In this document: positions 32,052 through 40,494 of the stretch, piece by piece | Position numbering within the stretch: the stretch's first letter is position 1 | Layout of the letters: every line of letters starts with the position of its first letter | DNA from: Thermoleophilaceae bacterium | Lineage (GTDB): Bacteria > Actinomycetota > Thermoleophilia > Solirubrobacterales > Thermoleophilaceae | DNA: 64,000 bases | Direction of reading: 5' to 3' | Assembly: GCA_030446485.1 (NCBI GenBank) | Contig: JAUJNF010000001.1 | Coordinates: forward strand, 1 to 64,000 | The notes under the pieces: model-generated | Databases searched by the model: none | Told to the model about the DNA's origin: nothing | The model's input: the letters and a program-made list of their open reading frames with translations, nothing else | Made by a program: the position numbers and the translations under genes

Positions 32052-33089
32052 TCAGACAGGCGCCGGAGCCGCGCGCCGCGCAACCTCCGCGCGAACCACC
32101 GGCGCTACCTCGGTCGCGAAGAGCTCCATCGAGCGCAGGACGTCGGCGTGGGCCACGGCGCCGACGCTGATCTGCATGATGTAGCGGTCGTGGCCGAAGA
32201 GCTCGTGCTCGAAGAGGAGCTTCTCGGCCACCTGCTCAGGAGAGCCGGCGGCCACCGCACCGCTGGGCGAGCGCAGCGAGTCGTACTCGCGCCGGCCCGA
32301 CGGCGGCCAGCCGCGCTCGCGGCCGATGCGGTTCATGATCTGCAGGTACGGGGCCGCGAACGCCGCGTCGGCCGCGCTGCTGGTGGCGCCCACGAAACCG
32401 TGGGTGTTGATCGCGACCCTTCCGGCGCCGGGCTCGTGGCCGGCCGCGGCGAGTGCCTCGCGGTAGAGCTGCACGAGCGGGACGAAGCGTTCCGGCTGTC
32501 CACCGATGATGGCGAGAACCAGCGGTAGCCCCAGCGTGCCGGCGCGGATAACGGATTGCGGCGAACCGCCCACGGCCACCCACACCGGAAGCTGCTCCTG
32601 CACCGGCCGCGGGAACACACCGGCGTGGTCGAGCGGCGCTCGGTGCCGGCCCGACCACGTCACGAAGGTCTCGTCGCGCAGCTCGAGCAGCAGGTCGAGC
32701 TTCTCGGCGTACAGCTCGTCGTAGTCGTCGAGGTCGAAGCCGAACAGCGGGAACGACTCGATGAACGAGCCGCGTCCGGCCATGATCTCCGCGCGGCCGC
32801 CCGAGAGCAGGTCCACCTGCGCGAAGTCCTGGAAGACGCGGACGGGGTCGTCGGAGCTGAGCACCGTCACCGCGCTCGACAGCCGGATGCGCTCTGTCCT
32901 GACCGCGGCCGCGGCCAGCGGGATGGCCGGCGAGGAGACGAGGAAGTCCCGGCGGTGATGCTCGCCGATCGCGAAGACGTCGAGGCCGAGCTCGTCGGCG
33001 AGGACCGCCTCCTCGATGAGGTCCTTCATCCGGCGTTCCGGCGAGATGCCGGCCGCTAGGTCAGCGAACGTTGCCAGTCCAAGTTCCAC
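32052..33089 (-). CDS. LLM class flavin-dependent oxidoreductase
   Basis: A 345-residue luciferase-like monooxygenase, TIM barrel using FMN or F420. Visible: [10 protein letters not shown] at the start, [79 protein letters not shown] and a final [20 protein letters not shown]. Substrate unknown. GTG 33087-33089 (VELGL) matches typical family starts; another GTG three codons upstream is also possible. Convergent with the EamA gene. Confidence 0.87.
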   Translation of the reverse strand: MELGLATFADLAAGISPERRMKDLIEEAVLADELGLDVFAIGEHHRRDFLVSSPAIPLAAAAVRTERIRLSSAVTVLSSDDPVRVFQDFAQVDLLSGGRAEIMAGRGSFIESFPLFGFDLDDYDELYAEKLDLLLELRDETFVTWSGRHRAPLDHAGVFPRPVQEQLPVWVAVGGSPQSVIRAGTLGLPLVLAIIGGQPERFVPLVQLYREALAAAGHEPGAGRVAINTHGFVGATSSAADAAFAAPYLQIMNRIGRERGWPPSGRREYDSLRSPSGAVAAGSPEQVAEKLLFEHELFGHDRYIMQISVGAVAHADVLRSMELFATEVAPVVRAEVARRAAPAPV

Positions 33090-33178
33090 GCGAGCCACGA
33101 TAGCAATTGGTTGCGCGCGCAACAAGGTGGGCTCGCACGGTCACCCCAGGCCCAAGCGCGGCCGCGACGCCGCCCGCG

Positions 33179-33745
33179 TCACGACGGCCATCGTGGGCCC
33201 TCGCGGTTTCGGGCCAGGCGCCCGTCGAGGCCCCACACCATGCCTGCCGAGACGAAGGCGAGGATCAGCGGGGGCAGCCATTCGTGCGGCTGTTCGAACG
33301 CGAAGCGCCCGCTGGAGAAGTAGAGGAGCTGCAGGAAGAAGTGCTGGGCGAAGACCACGAGCGCCGCGCCGCGCGAGAGCAGCCCCAGGATGAGCAGCGC
33401 ACCGGTGGCGAGCTCGGTGAACGTGAGCAGCCAGCCGAAGAAGGCGTAGTTGGGCAGGATGACGTCGTTGACGACGGTGGGCAGCAGCGGCAGGTCGTTG
33501 CGACCGATCTCGATCTCGAGGATCTCCCGTGCCTCGGAGCGGTCGATCAACGAACCCGAGTAAGGGCCGACGTTGATCTCGCGGAACGAGAACAGCTTGG
33601 CCAGGCCGTTGCTGAACGCGATGACACCGACGAAGATGCGCAGCACCGCAAGCCCGCGCCCGAGCGTGGCCTCATCGAGCGCTCGCCCGATCGACCCTCG
33701 TGTTGCCGGAGGATCCGACACTGATTCGCTGTGGGTGCTCAACAC
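33179..33745 (-). CDS. DoxX family membrane protein
   Basis: A 188-residue protein with four membrane helices. DoxX landmarks are RGLAVLRIFVGVIAFSNGLAKLF near residue 35, FFGWLLTFTELATGALLILGLLSRGAA and FAQHFFLQLLYF. A 60-residue loop after helix 1 (FREINVGPYSGSLIDRSEAR...) is longer than in minimal DoxX. Start GTG 33743-33745 follows an AAAGGGG ribosome site; a TTG directly after is possible. It lies 49 bases downstream of the radical SAM gene on the same strand, so probably one operon with AhpD-like and radical SAM genes. Confidence 0.82.
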   Translation of the reverse strand: MLSTHSESVSDPPATRGSIGRALDEATLGRGLAVLRIFVGVIAFSNGLAKLFSFREINVGPYSGSLIDRSEAREILEIEIGRNDLPLLPTVVNDVILPNYAFFGWLLTFTELATGALLILGLLSRGAALVVFAQHFFLQLLYFSSGRFAFEQPHEWLPPLILAFVSAGMVWGLDGRLARNREGPRWPS

Positions 33746-33794
33746 CGGCCCCTTTCGTTCGGTTCGGCGCGCGACCGCGCGGCCCAGGTCACGC

Positions 33795-34631
33795 TCAGCG
33801 GATGCCGAGGCGCGCGTCGTGGCCCGCGGCCCGGCCTCCGAGCGCACGCACGAGCGCGCCGGCGGGCACGGCCAGCGGCGAGGTGGTGCGGGTCACGAGC
33901 AGGTCGGTGTCCAGCGCACCCGCGCGCACGGTGGGTCCGAACGGGCTTGCGAACGCACCATCCGCGGTGATGGTCAGCTCGGGGTCGAGCTCGTCGGCCC
34001 CCGCCGGCACCCCCATGCCGCCGGCTGCGGCCCGGCCACGGCGTATCACGGGCCGCACCACGTGGTCCTCGTCACCCACGCCCAGCGAGCGGTGCAGCTC
34101 GCACAGGCGGTCGAGCTCCGCGGGGTCATGGCTCGCCGGGTCCTCGAGCGTGGTGGCCACGCGTACCCCGATCCCGCGCCGCAGGAGCTCGGGGATCGCG
34201 GCCACCACCTCGGCGAAGTTGCCCGACCCGCGCATCTCGTCGTTGGCGTCCGGCTCGGCGCTGTCGAGCGAGATCTGGATGTGGATGGGCAGGCCGCCCA
34301 GCGGCTCGAGCGCGGCCAGGCGCCGCCCGGTGAACAGCGTCGCGTTGGAGAGCACGATCACCGGGAGGATCTGGGCGAGCTCCGCCAGCAGCTCGGGCAG
34401 CCAGTCGAGCAGGAACGGCTCACCGCCGGTGATGCCCACCCCCGTGAACCCGAGCGCGCGCGCCTCGTGGGCGCGCTCGAGGATCGTCTCGGGCTCGAGC
34501 AGCCGCCGGGGTACGCCCGGAGCCGACTCGGTGAGGCAGTAGGTGCAGCGCAGGTTGCAGTGGTAGTTCGGGTACAGCCACAGCCGCTCGCCCACTCGCC
34601 CCTCGGCGATGGCCTCGGCCACGGCGCTCAC
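33795..34631 (-). CDS. radical SAM domain protein
   Basis: A 278-residue radical S-adenosylmethionine enzyme. The 4Fe-4S triad is in YPNYHCNLRCTYCLTES (Cx3Cx2C). The GITGGEPFLL segment binds SAM, and VLSNATLF and IQISLDSAEPDANDEMRGSG follow as in the PqqE/SPASM-type core. No C-terminal SPASM cysteine cluster is seen; the tail ends LGGRAAGHDARLGIR. Substrate unknown. GTG 34629-34631 overlaps the stop of the AhpD-like gene as GTGA, so the two are translated together. Confidence 0.88.
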   Translation of the reverse strand: MSAVAEAIAEGRVGERLWLYPNYHCNLRCTYCLTESAPGVPRRLLEPETILERAHEARALGFTGVGITGGEPFLLDWLPELLAELAQILPVIVLSNATLFTGRRLAALEPLGGLPIHIQISLDSAEPDANDEMRGSGNFAEVVAAIPELLRRGIGVRVATTLEDPASHDPAELDRLCELHRSLGVGDEDHVVRPVIRRGRAAAGGMGVPAGADELDPELTITADGAFASPFGPTVRAGALDTDLLVTRTTSPLAVPAGALVRALGGRAAGHDARLGIR

Positions 34632-35188
34632 AAGAGGCCCTCGGCGGCCAGGCGCTGCAGCGTGGCCGGGCTGGCGGGGAGCTCGAGCGCGGTGCAGTAG
34701 CGGTTGAGCATCACCGTCGCCGCGCACAGCAGCGTGAGCTCGACCACCTCCGGCTCCGAGAAGTGCTCGCGCAGCTCAACGCCCGCACCGGCCGGGACGG
34801 GGTCGACGGTGCCCGCCACGGCGTCCACCCAGCCGAGCAGCATCCGCTCGTCCTCGGCGGGGAAGGCCTCCTCCAACGACTCCTCCCCCCGCAGCGCGCG
34901 CACCTCGGCGACCGAGAGGCCGCTGTCGAGCGCCACGCTCGAATGCGTCTGCACGCAGTAGGAGCACTCGAGCCGCGCCGAGGTGCGCAGGATCACCAGC
35001 TCCTTGGTCCGCGCGGCGATGGCCGAGGGACCGAGGACCGTGGCGATGAACGGCATCGTCACCTCGAGCGCCTCCGGCACGTGGGCCAGCGAGCTGACCA
35101 GTGGGCTCGTTCCCCCCTCGCGGTAGTGCGGGCGGGCCAGCAGCGGCGCCTGGGCGGGCTCGACCGGGGTCACCAGCACACCGGCCAT
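34628..35188 (-). CDS. AhpD-like carboxymuconolactone decarboxylase family protein
   Basis: A 186-residue helical protein of the AhpD/CMD fold. The redox-type CxxC with downstream His is in ARLECSYCVQTHSSVALDSG; VTMPFIATVLGPSAIAARTKELVILRTSA precedes it, read in two parts (PFIATVLGPSAIAARTKEL). Family members act as peroxidase-like or thiol-disulphide proteins, others as decarboxylases. ATG 35186-35188. First gene of the AhpD-radical SAM-DoxX set, with GTGA overlap into the radical SAM gene. Confidence 0.87.
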   Translation of the reverse strand: MAGVLVTPVEPAQAPLLARPHYREGGTSPLVSSLAHVPEALEVTMPFIATVLGPSAIAARTKELVILRTSARLECSYCVQTHSSVALDSGLSVAEVRALRGEESLEEAFPAEDERMLLGWVDAVAGTVDPVPAGAGVELREHFSEPEVVELTLLCAATVMLNRYCTALELPASPATLQRLAAEGLL

Positions 35189-35258
35189 GCTAGGTCTCCG
35201 GACATTACGCGCCGGTGAAATCGAGGTGACGACCGCACGGCCAGGAGGCCCCGCCGAA

Positions 35259-35640
35259 CTAACCCTCCGGCACCGCCCGGATGGTGACCGGAAGGATCTT
35301 GCCGATGAGGAACCGCGCCGCCTCCAGCACGAGCCCACGGTCGTAGGTGACGATGTAGGAGAGCACCCGGTCGAGGTCGGACTCCCCGACGTCGTCGTTA
35401 CGGCTGGCCAGCGCCCGCGGCGAAGTGGTGGCCGACCACCACGACGGTCCAGTCACGTAGGGCCGGGTCCTCGTCCTCGAGATCAACGCCGCGAACGCCC
35501 GGCGCCGGGTCCGGACCCATATCGGCACCCAGGGCCGCCACCAGGGCGGTCGTCTCCGCCATGGCGGCGTAGCGGCGCTGCGTGGCCTCGCCGAAGTGCT
35601 TCTTCGACTCGAAGCTAGTGAGCACGAGGCCGCGGCGTCG
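35259..35640 (-). pseudogene. 5'-truncated, frameshifted DICT-domain gene
   Basis: The minus strand encodes GLVLTSFESKKHFGEATQRRY...APGVRGVDLEDEDP...TVVVVGHHFAA and then, in another frame, LASRNDDVGESDLDRVLSYIVTYDRGLVLEAARFL. Together these match the second half of a DICT domain, a sensory domain often found with MerR or GGDEF partners. The frame breaks at 35414-35416, where one extra C (G on the coding strand) turns an expected FAAALASRN into a dead end. The start of the domain and any DNA-binding part are missing; the TfoX gene stop is 14 bases upstream. A single-base sequencing error would explain the frame break but not the missing 5' half. Confidence 0.68.
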
Positions 35641-35653
35641 CGGCCGAATGGCT

Positions 35654-35989
35654 TCAGCGCTTCGGAGGAAGAGAGCGCGCGTACGCGACGCCGCGCCTGA
35701 CCCACGGCTCGAGCTGGCGCTTGGTCCGCAGGCCGTCGGCCTCGACTCGTAACCAGCCCTGCATCGGGCGGCCGCGCATGTCGAACGGTCCCGCATGGGG
35801 CTTCGTAACAAGCACGTCGGTGTCCTTGGGCTCGACGCGCACCATCAGGCCGCCCTGGCCGCTGGCCCCCACCGACATGTGGCCGCCGACGAGGAAGGCG
35901 AGACCCCCGAACATCCTCATCTCCGTGACGTCGGGCTCGCCGGCGATCAGCTCACGGATGCGGTTGGCGAGATCTTCGTCGTAGGCCAC
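35654..35989 (-). CDS. TfoX/Sxy N-terminal domain protein
   Basis: A 111-residue protein matching the TfoX N-terminal domain: DEDLANRIRELIAG, VTEMRMFGGLAFLVGGHMSVG, GLMVRVEPKDTDVLVTKPHAGPFD and MQGWLRVEADGL. In Haemophilus Sxy regulates competence; in actinobacteria these single-domain proteins have no settled role. ATG start, complete length for the domain-only form. It directly precedes the DICT pseudogene on the same strand. Confidence 0.88.
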   Translation of the reverse strand: MAYDEDLANRIRELIAGEPDVTEMRMFGGLAFLVGGHMSVGASGQGGLMVRVEPKDTDVLVTKPHAGPFDMRGRPMQGWLRVEADGLRTKRQLEPWVRRGVAYARSLPPKR

Positions 35990-36027
35990 CAGGGCATTAT
36001 CGGCTAGTGCCGTTGGACGGGGCGCTC

Positions 36028-36492
36028 TCAGCCGCCCGGGATCTCCAGCGAGCCCTCCGGGTGGGAGACCCGGACCGGCCGCCCGTCACGCGCGCGCCAC
36101 GAGACCACGAGCGGGGCCGTCTTGCCAGGGTCGATGCGCGCCACTCTGCCCAACCGCTCCTCCTCCTGCGCCGACAGGGTCTCTCGACCGCGGTTCTGGG
36201 CCTCGCCGGGCCTGACGTAGCCCGAGAGGAAGACAGCGCTGCCCGGCACCGGATCGCCGTCGGCTTCGCGCAGGACCATGGCCTCCCCCGTCAGCTCAAC
36301 CTGACGGCGCGACTGATTCCTGATCACCCCCTGCACGATTGCGGCCGGCTCGGGTGCCGACCGGCGCAGCACGCTCGGCTCCTCCTGCCAGACGAGCGCG
36401 GGCCGCTCGGAGCTCGGTCCACCGTCCTCCGCGCCGCCACAGCCCCCCGCCACCGCGGCCAGCGCCACGGCGGTCGCGAAGCCCGCCCTCAC
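36028..36492 (-). CDS. lipoprotein, unknown function
   Basis: A 154-residue predicted lipoprotein. The N-terminus FATAVALAAVAGGCGG has a hydrophobic stretch followed by a lipobox Cys at about residue 18. The mature part is a single beta-rich domain (IVQGVIRNQSRRQVELTGEAMV, AVFLSGYVRPGEAQNRG, TAPLVVSWRARDG), resembling FxLYD-like or transglutaminase-associated Ig-like folds, but no family was pinned. Its ATG overlaps the stop of the beta-helix gene as ATGA, so it is probably made with that exported protein. Confidence 0.7.
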   Translation of the reverse strand: MRAGFATAVALAAVAGGCGGAEDGGPSSERPALVWQEEPSVLRRSAPEPAAIVQGVIRNQSRRQVELTGEAMVLREADGDPVPGSAVFLSGYVRPGEAQNRGRETLSAQEEERLGRVARIDPGKTAPLVVSWRARDGRPVRVSHPEGSLEIPGG

Positions 36493-38102
36493 TTCGGCTC
36501 GGGCGGGAGCGTCGACCAGTCACACCCGGGCGGATCCGTGTTGGTCAGCGGGTCGTAGGTCGCGCACGGCACGAGAACGCTGTGCTTGGCCGGGTTGACC
36601 GGGCGATTCACCTCGAGCCCCGGGCACGACGGCAGCGGGCTCGGGTCGCCGGTGGCGGGCGTGCCGCCCGCTCCGGTGTTGCCCTGCCAGCAGTTGCCCC
36701 CGCCGGCCTCGTCCCACCAGTGGTCGACGCCGTTCGCATCCCGCGCGCCGTCAGGGTTCACGCCCATGTGGTTGTTCAGGTAGCGGTTCCCGTTCGAGGT
36801 GTCGTTCTGGATCAGAGGGTCCTCGTCGCCGCGGAAGGCGGCCTCGACGAAGAACAGCATCGTGCCGTAGCGCCAGTTGTCGTAGATGAAGTTGTCCTCG
36901 ATCAGGTTGGTGTTGCCGCCCGCGATCAGCAGGCCCGTTCCGATCGGGATGAGGATCGCCGGACACACGCGCTTCGGATCGCGCTCGATGTAGGGCTTCT
37001 TGCAGTACTCGTCGTACTCGGGCGTGAAGTAGTCCTCGTTGTTCGAGTAGATGCGGTTGTTCTTCCACACCGCGCTGTCCTGGGGCGTGCCCGGGTGCCC
37101 GCGCGAGAAGGAGTCGACGACCACGCCCACCCCGTTGTGGTGGAAGCGGTTGTTGTAGAAGCAGAGGTTGTCGCCGGCCGACCCGGAGTTGCCCTGCAGG
37201 TTGTGGTGCGAGTTGACGTTCCGTAGCGTGATGCCGCACTGCGCCCGCTGCGGCCCGGAGCCGGGATACACGCCGGCGTCGCCCGCGCCGTAGGTGTTCA
37301 GGTTCTGGTACAGGCCGTGGTCGGAGACGAAGGACAGGAAGCCGTACTCGTTCGACCACCGCGACCGTATCCGCTCGTAGCGGAAGCCGTCGGTCTCGAG
37401 GACGTAGAAGTTGTTGTAGTCGGAGACCTCCGCGCTCAGGTTGTAGAAGACGATCCCGTCGGCGCGATCGGCCTTGAACACGTTCTGCTTGCTCTTGTCA
37501 CCGATCACGCGCACGTCCGCCGGGTCGCGGCCGGTGCCCTGGATCTGGATGTTGCACTTGCGGTCGCACCTGCTGTCCGGATCGCTCGGGGAGTCGCCCA
37601 GGATGGCCACGAGCTGGCGCGAGTTGGGGCAGTTCCACTCGTAGTCGTAGTTCGGCGTGGGCTTCCCGTTGGACTCGGCCTCCGAGTACATGTCCTGGCA
37701 CTTGGGATCCGGGTTCGGCACCGCGCGGCTCGGCTGCTCGCGATACACGCCGGGCAGGATCAGGATCCGATCGCCGTTGCGGGCCGCGTTCACCGCCTGC
37801 TGGATGTGCCGGTAGCGGCAGCGCTTGAGCAGGCGGAGGTTGCGCTTGCGGATGCGATCGTTCGCCGGGCTGCCGGTGATGCGCATGATGCGACTGCGGG
37901 ACTTGCCCTTGCAGACCACGCGAGCCGGGCCGCTGTGGCGAACCGACGGAACCTCTCCCGTGCCCTCGGGGAACGCGGTCGGGCGCTCGGGATGGGCGCC
38001 TGCTCCGAGCGGCACGGCGGCCAGGGCCATCAGCGCGAGGAGCGCGCCGGCTAGCACGAGCCGCGTGGTGGTTGCCCGAAATCCGTCGCGTCGCTGGCGC
38101 AT
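36489..38102 (-). CDS. secreted right-handed parallel beta-helix repeat protein
   Basis: A 537-residue exported protein. Signal peptide: LVLAGALLALMALAAVPLGAGA. Near residue 85 the HIQQAVNAARNGDRILILPGVY motif opens a pectate-lyase-like beta helix; later turns show the Asn-rich rungs LRNVNSHHNLQGNSG, FYNNRFHHNGVGVVVDS, WKNNRIYSNNEDY and LIEDNFIYDNWRYG. Several cysteines (CPNSR, CDRKC, CGITL, CKKP) suggest disulphides. Such proteins bind or cut polysaccharide, but no catalytic set was identified. ATG 38100-38102 follows GGGGGAGAGGG. A perfect palindrome 23 bases upstream and a TetR gene beyond suggest repression. Confidence 0.85.
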   Translation of the reverse strand: MRQRRDGFRATTTRLVLAGALLALMALAAVPLGAGAHPERPTAFPEGTGEVPSVRHSGPARVVCKGKSRSRIMRITGSPANDRIRKRNLRLLKRCRYRHIQQAVNAARNGDRILILPGVYREQPSRAVPNPDPKCQDMYSEAESNGKPTPNYDYEWNCPNSRQLVAILGDSPSDPDSRCDRKCNIQIQGTGRDPADVRVIGDKSKQNVFKADRADGIVFYNLSAEVSDYNNFYVLETDGFRYERIRSRWSNEYGFLSFVSDHGLYQNLNTYGAGDAGVYPGSGPQRAQCGITLRNVNSHHNLQGNSGSAGDNLCFYNNRFHHNGVGVVVDSFSRGHPGTPQDSAVWKNNRIYSNNEDYFTPEYDEYCKKPYIERDPKRVCPAILIPIGTGLLIAGGNTNLIEDNFIYDNWRYGTMLFFVEAAFRGDEDPLIQNDTSNGNRYLNNHMGVNPDGARDANGVDHWWDEAGGGNCWQGNTGAGGTPATGDPSPLPSCPGLEVNRPVNPAKHSVLVPCATYDPLTNTDPPGCDWSTLPPEPK

Positions 38103-38124
38103 CGAACCCTCTCCCCCTCGAAGT

Positions 38125-38140
38125 TGGTACGACCGTACCA
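38125..38140. promoter_or_regulatory. perfect palindrome TGGTACG-AC-CGTACCA, likely TetR operator
   Basis: A 16-base site with perfect 7-bp arms lies between the TetR gene stop (38147) and the beta-helix gene start (38102). Its place directly upstream of the beta-helix gene fits an operator for the adjacent TetR protein. Binding is inferred. Confidence 0.65.
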
Positions 38141-38146
38141 CCTACG

Positions 38147-38779
38147 TCAAACGGCTGAGGCGCCCGCGGTGGTCAGGGTGTCGGCCAAGCGCTCCAGGCG
38201 CGCCCGAAGCGCCTTCGTGTCCGCGTTTCTCCCGCTGGTGGCCAGGTGATGCATGAGCAGGCCGTCGGCCCCGGCCACGAGCAGCTCGGCGGCGTCGGCC
38301 GGGCGCGCGGTGCCGGCCGCCTCGAGCGCGGAGGCAGCGAGCTGAGTGAAGCCCTCGATCCACCGCCTGGACGCCGCCCGCAGCGCCGGTCGCCTGGCCG
38401 ACTCCAGGTACACGTCGAACTTGGTGAGAACGGAGTCGCGCTCCCGCTCGACCTGATCCACGAGCGCTGCAGCGAGCGCGCGCCCGAGCGCACCGGGAGA
38501 GGTGAAGGCCGGGCCCAGCTCGGCCGCCCGGCGCTCCAGCAACTCGAGCTCACGTCCGGCCACCAGCCGGAGCGCCTCCTCGAGGAGGTCGTCCTTCGAC
38601 GAGAAGTAGTAGGTCGTCGCCGCCAGCGGCACGTCGGCCTCCCTGGCGACGCGCCGGTGCGTGACACTGCGCGGACCCTCCGCCACCAGCACTCGAGCCG
38701 TCGCCTCGAGCACCGCACCGCGGCGCGGCCGTGAGTCTGGCTCCAGGGGTCCGCCCGGCTGGTCCGCGGCTTCGCGCAC
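38147..38779 (-). CDS. TetR family transcriptional regulator
   Basis: A 210-residue regulator. The HTH reads VLEATARVLVAEGPRSVTHRRVAREADVPLAATTYYFSSKDDLLEEAL, in the order typical of TetR proteins; the VTHRRVA and TTYYFSSK segments place it near the PfmR/YfiR-like branch with a TetR_C domain. C-terminal helices include LAAALVDQVERERDSVLTKFDVYLESAR. GTG 38777-38779 chosen; an upstream GTG would add 12 residues. Same strand as, and directly upstream of, the beta-helix/lipoprotein pair with the palindrome between. Confidence 0.9.
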   Translation of the reverse strand: MREAADQPGGPLEPDSRPRRGAVLEATARVLVAEGPRSVTHRRVAREADVPLAATTYYFSSKDDLLEEALRLVAGRELELLERRAAELGPAFTSPGALGRALAAALVDQVERERDSVLTKFDVYLESARRPALRAASRRWIEGFTQLAASALEAAGTARPADAAELLVAGADGLLMHHLATSGRNADTKALRARLERLADTLTTAGASAV

Positions 38780-38884
38780 CCCGCCACGGTACCGGGCCCC
38801 GGGAGTCTGGCCCACGTATCAGGCCGCCCCGCGGGCATGCGAATCATTGCCGGACGCGCACGGCGCCGCGATGTCGCCGGTCGT

Positions 38885-39517
38885 TTAGCCCGGTACCTGC
38901 GCCCCGCTCGTCCGAAACGACTCCGCGTCGGCCGCCTGGTCCGCCGCAGCGGTCTTCGCCGCGAGCTCCTCATGGCGCCCCTCGGCGAACTCCTCGACGA
39001 TCTTCGCGCAGAAGGCCGGCAGGTCGTCGGGCCTGCGGCTGGTGGTGAGACCGGCGTCGACGTGAACCTCCTCGTCGACCCACTCGCCACCGGCGTTGCG
39101 GATGTCGGTCTTGATGCTCGGAAAGGACGTGAGCGTCTTGCCGCGCACCACATCGGCCTCGACGAGCGTCCACGGCCCGTGGCAGATCGCGCCCACTGGC
39201 TTGCCCGCCTCCACGAACTCGCGCACGAAGCGCACCGCGTCCTCGTCGGCGCGCAGGAAGTCGGGGTTGGCGACGCCGCCGGGCAGCACCAGGCCGTCGT
39301 AGTCGGAGGCCGAGACATCGGCGACCGCCTTGTCGGCCGTGAAGGTCTCGCCCTTGTCGAGGTGATCGAGGCCCTGGAACTCACCCTCCTCGAGCGAGAT
39401 CAGGTGCACCTCGGCGCCCGCGCCCTCGACCGCCTTGCGGGGCTCGGTGAGCTCGATCTGCTCGACGCCGTTGGTGGCGAGGAAGGCGATCTTCTTGCCG
39501 GTGAGGTCTTCGGGCAT
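38885..39517 (-). CDS. DJ-1/PfpI family protein (YhbO/PfpI type)
   Basis: A 210-residue cytosolic protein of the PfpI/YhbO class, glyoxalase/deglycase or chaperone-like stress proteins. The nucleophile Cys is in GAICHGPWTLVEADVVRGK, preceded by the conserved Glu in NGVEQIELTEP. DYDGLVLPGGVANPDFLRAD and WVDEEVHVDAGLTTSRRPDDLPAFC complete the fold. ATG 39515-39517 follows GAAAGGATC. Length exceeds the minimal 165-170 residues because of a C-terminal helical tail. The gene stands alone. Confidence 0.92.
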   Translation of the reverse strand: MPEDLTGKKIAFLATNGVEQIELTEPRKAVEGAGAEVHLISLEEGEFQGLDHLDKGETFTADKAVADVSASDYDGLVLPGGVANPDFLRADEDAVRFVREFVEAGKPVGAICHGPWTLVEADVVRGKTLTSFPSIKTDIRNAGGEWVDEEVHVDAGLTTSRRPDDLPAFCAKIVEEFAEGRHEELAAKTAAADQAADAESFRTSGAQVPG

Positions 39518-39810
39518 GGTGATCCTTTCAATGTTGGGGCCCTCATCGACAACTACCGCCTGGAAGCGATGCCAAAACGTGGCGCATCGAACCTGATGGT
39601 CCCCCACCGCGGTCGACCCTCAACGAGTCCTGGTCTCACTTCGGTCTTCGGCCAGCGGTATGAGCTCGGCCATAACTTCGGCGACTTCAGAGCCGAGCGC
39701 GGTCACCGACAGCCGCTGAGCGCCTGACGCTGCGGGCCGGACGTCTTTGACGCGCGGTGGGTCGATTGACCGGCCCGGAGTGATGCGCTGGTGCATTAGC
39801 ATCAGTACTC
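39518..39810. other. 293-bp intergenic region with vapBC operator-like repeat
   Basis: Between divergent PfpI and vapB genes. TGATGC (39781-39786) and GCATCA (39799-39804) form a perfect 6-bp inverted repeat 6 bases before the vapB GTG, fitting an autoregulatory site. The rest holds a weak 60-codon minus-strand frame but nothing that can be supported as a gene or repeat. Confidence 0.4.
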
Positions 39811-40032
39811 GTGCGCACCACTCTCAACCTCGACGACGACCTCGTCAGCGCCGCTCGTGAGTTGGCCGCCGCCCAGCGCCGCTCGCTTGGTTCGGTGATC
39901 TCGGAGTTGGCGCAGCGCGGGCTCACTCCGGCACGGGTCGAGGCCGACGGCAGCCTGCCGGTGATCCGCGTGCCGGCCGGCACGCCGGCGATCACCCCAC
40001 AGATGGTTCGGCGCGCCCTCGACGAGGACTGA
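39811..40032 (+). CDS. type II antitoxin, VapB-like
   Basis: A 73-residue antitoxin. The start MRTTLNLDDDLVSAARELAAAQRRSLGSVISELAQRGL is a ribbon-helix-helix DNA-binding head, and the tail LPVIRVPAGTPAITPQMVRRALDED is the flexible toxin-binding part. It neutralises the PIN nuclease encoded seven bases downstream and probably represses the pair through the inverted repeat upstream. GTG start at 39811; no obvious ribosome site, so a leaderless transcript is possible. Confidence 0.88.
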   Translation: MRTTLNLDDDLVSAARELAAAQRRSLGSVISELAQRGLTPARVEADGSLPVIRVPAGTPAITPQMVRRALDED

Positions 40033-40039
40033 GAGGCTC

Positions 40040-40453
40040 ATGGCGCTGCTGGACGTGAACGCGTTGGTCGCGCTCGCGTGGGACTCGCATGTCCACCACG
40101 AAGCGGTGCGCGCGTGGTTCGCGGCGCAGAGCGCCGCAGGATGGGCAACCTGCCCGGTGACCGAGAGCGGCTTCGTACGCGTGTCCGCGAACCCGAAGGT
40201 GCTTCCGAGCTTCATCGCCGTCGAAGCGGCCCTCGGGGTCCTCTCGGCGCTCCGCGAGGTCGGCGGCCACCGCTTCCTGGCCAACGACGTGTCGGTCGCC
40301 GACGCCGACGTCCCGCCGATCGTCGGCCAGCGGCAAGTGACCGATGCGCTGCTCCTGACGCTCGCGCGGCGTCACGGTACCCGCTTGGTTACGTTCGACG
40401 CCGGAATCGTCGCGCTCGCCGAGGGGCGCGACGTGGAGTTGCTCGCCGCCTGA
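40040..40453 (+). CDS. type II toxin, VapC-family PIN nuclease
   Basis: A 137-residue PIN-domain ribonuclease. The acidic active site is seen as LLDVNALVALAWDSH (first Asp), TESGFVRVSANP (Glu), ADVPPIVGQRQVTDALLLTLAR (Asp) and LVTFDAG (Asp). It would cut a specific tRNA or rRNA when free of antitoxin. Length and motif order are those of VapC. ATG start, seven bases after the antitoxin stop. Confidence 0.92.
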   Translation: MALLDVNALVALAWDSHVHHEAVRAWFAAQSAAGWATCPVTESGFVRVSANPKVLPSFIAVEAALGVLSALREVGGHRFLANDVSVADADVPPIVGQRQVTDALLLTLARRHGTRLVTFDAGIVALAEGRDVELLAA

Positions 40454-40494
40454 ACGGTGGGCCCCGGCCACTGGGATGTGCGTAGAACCGGCGC

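Noticed and set aside
39620-39802. 60-codon minus-strand frame between PfpI and vapB
   Set aside because: No family, poor ribosome site and lies in a promoter region.
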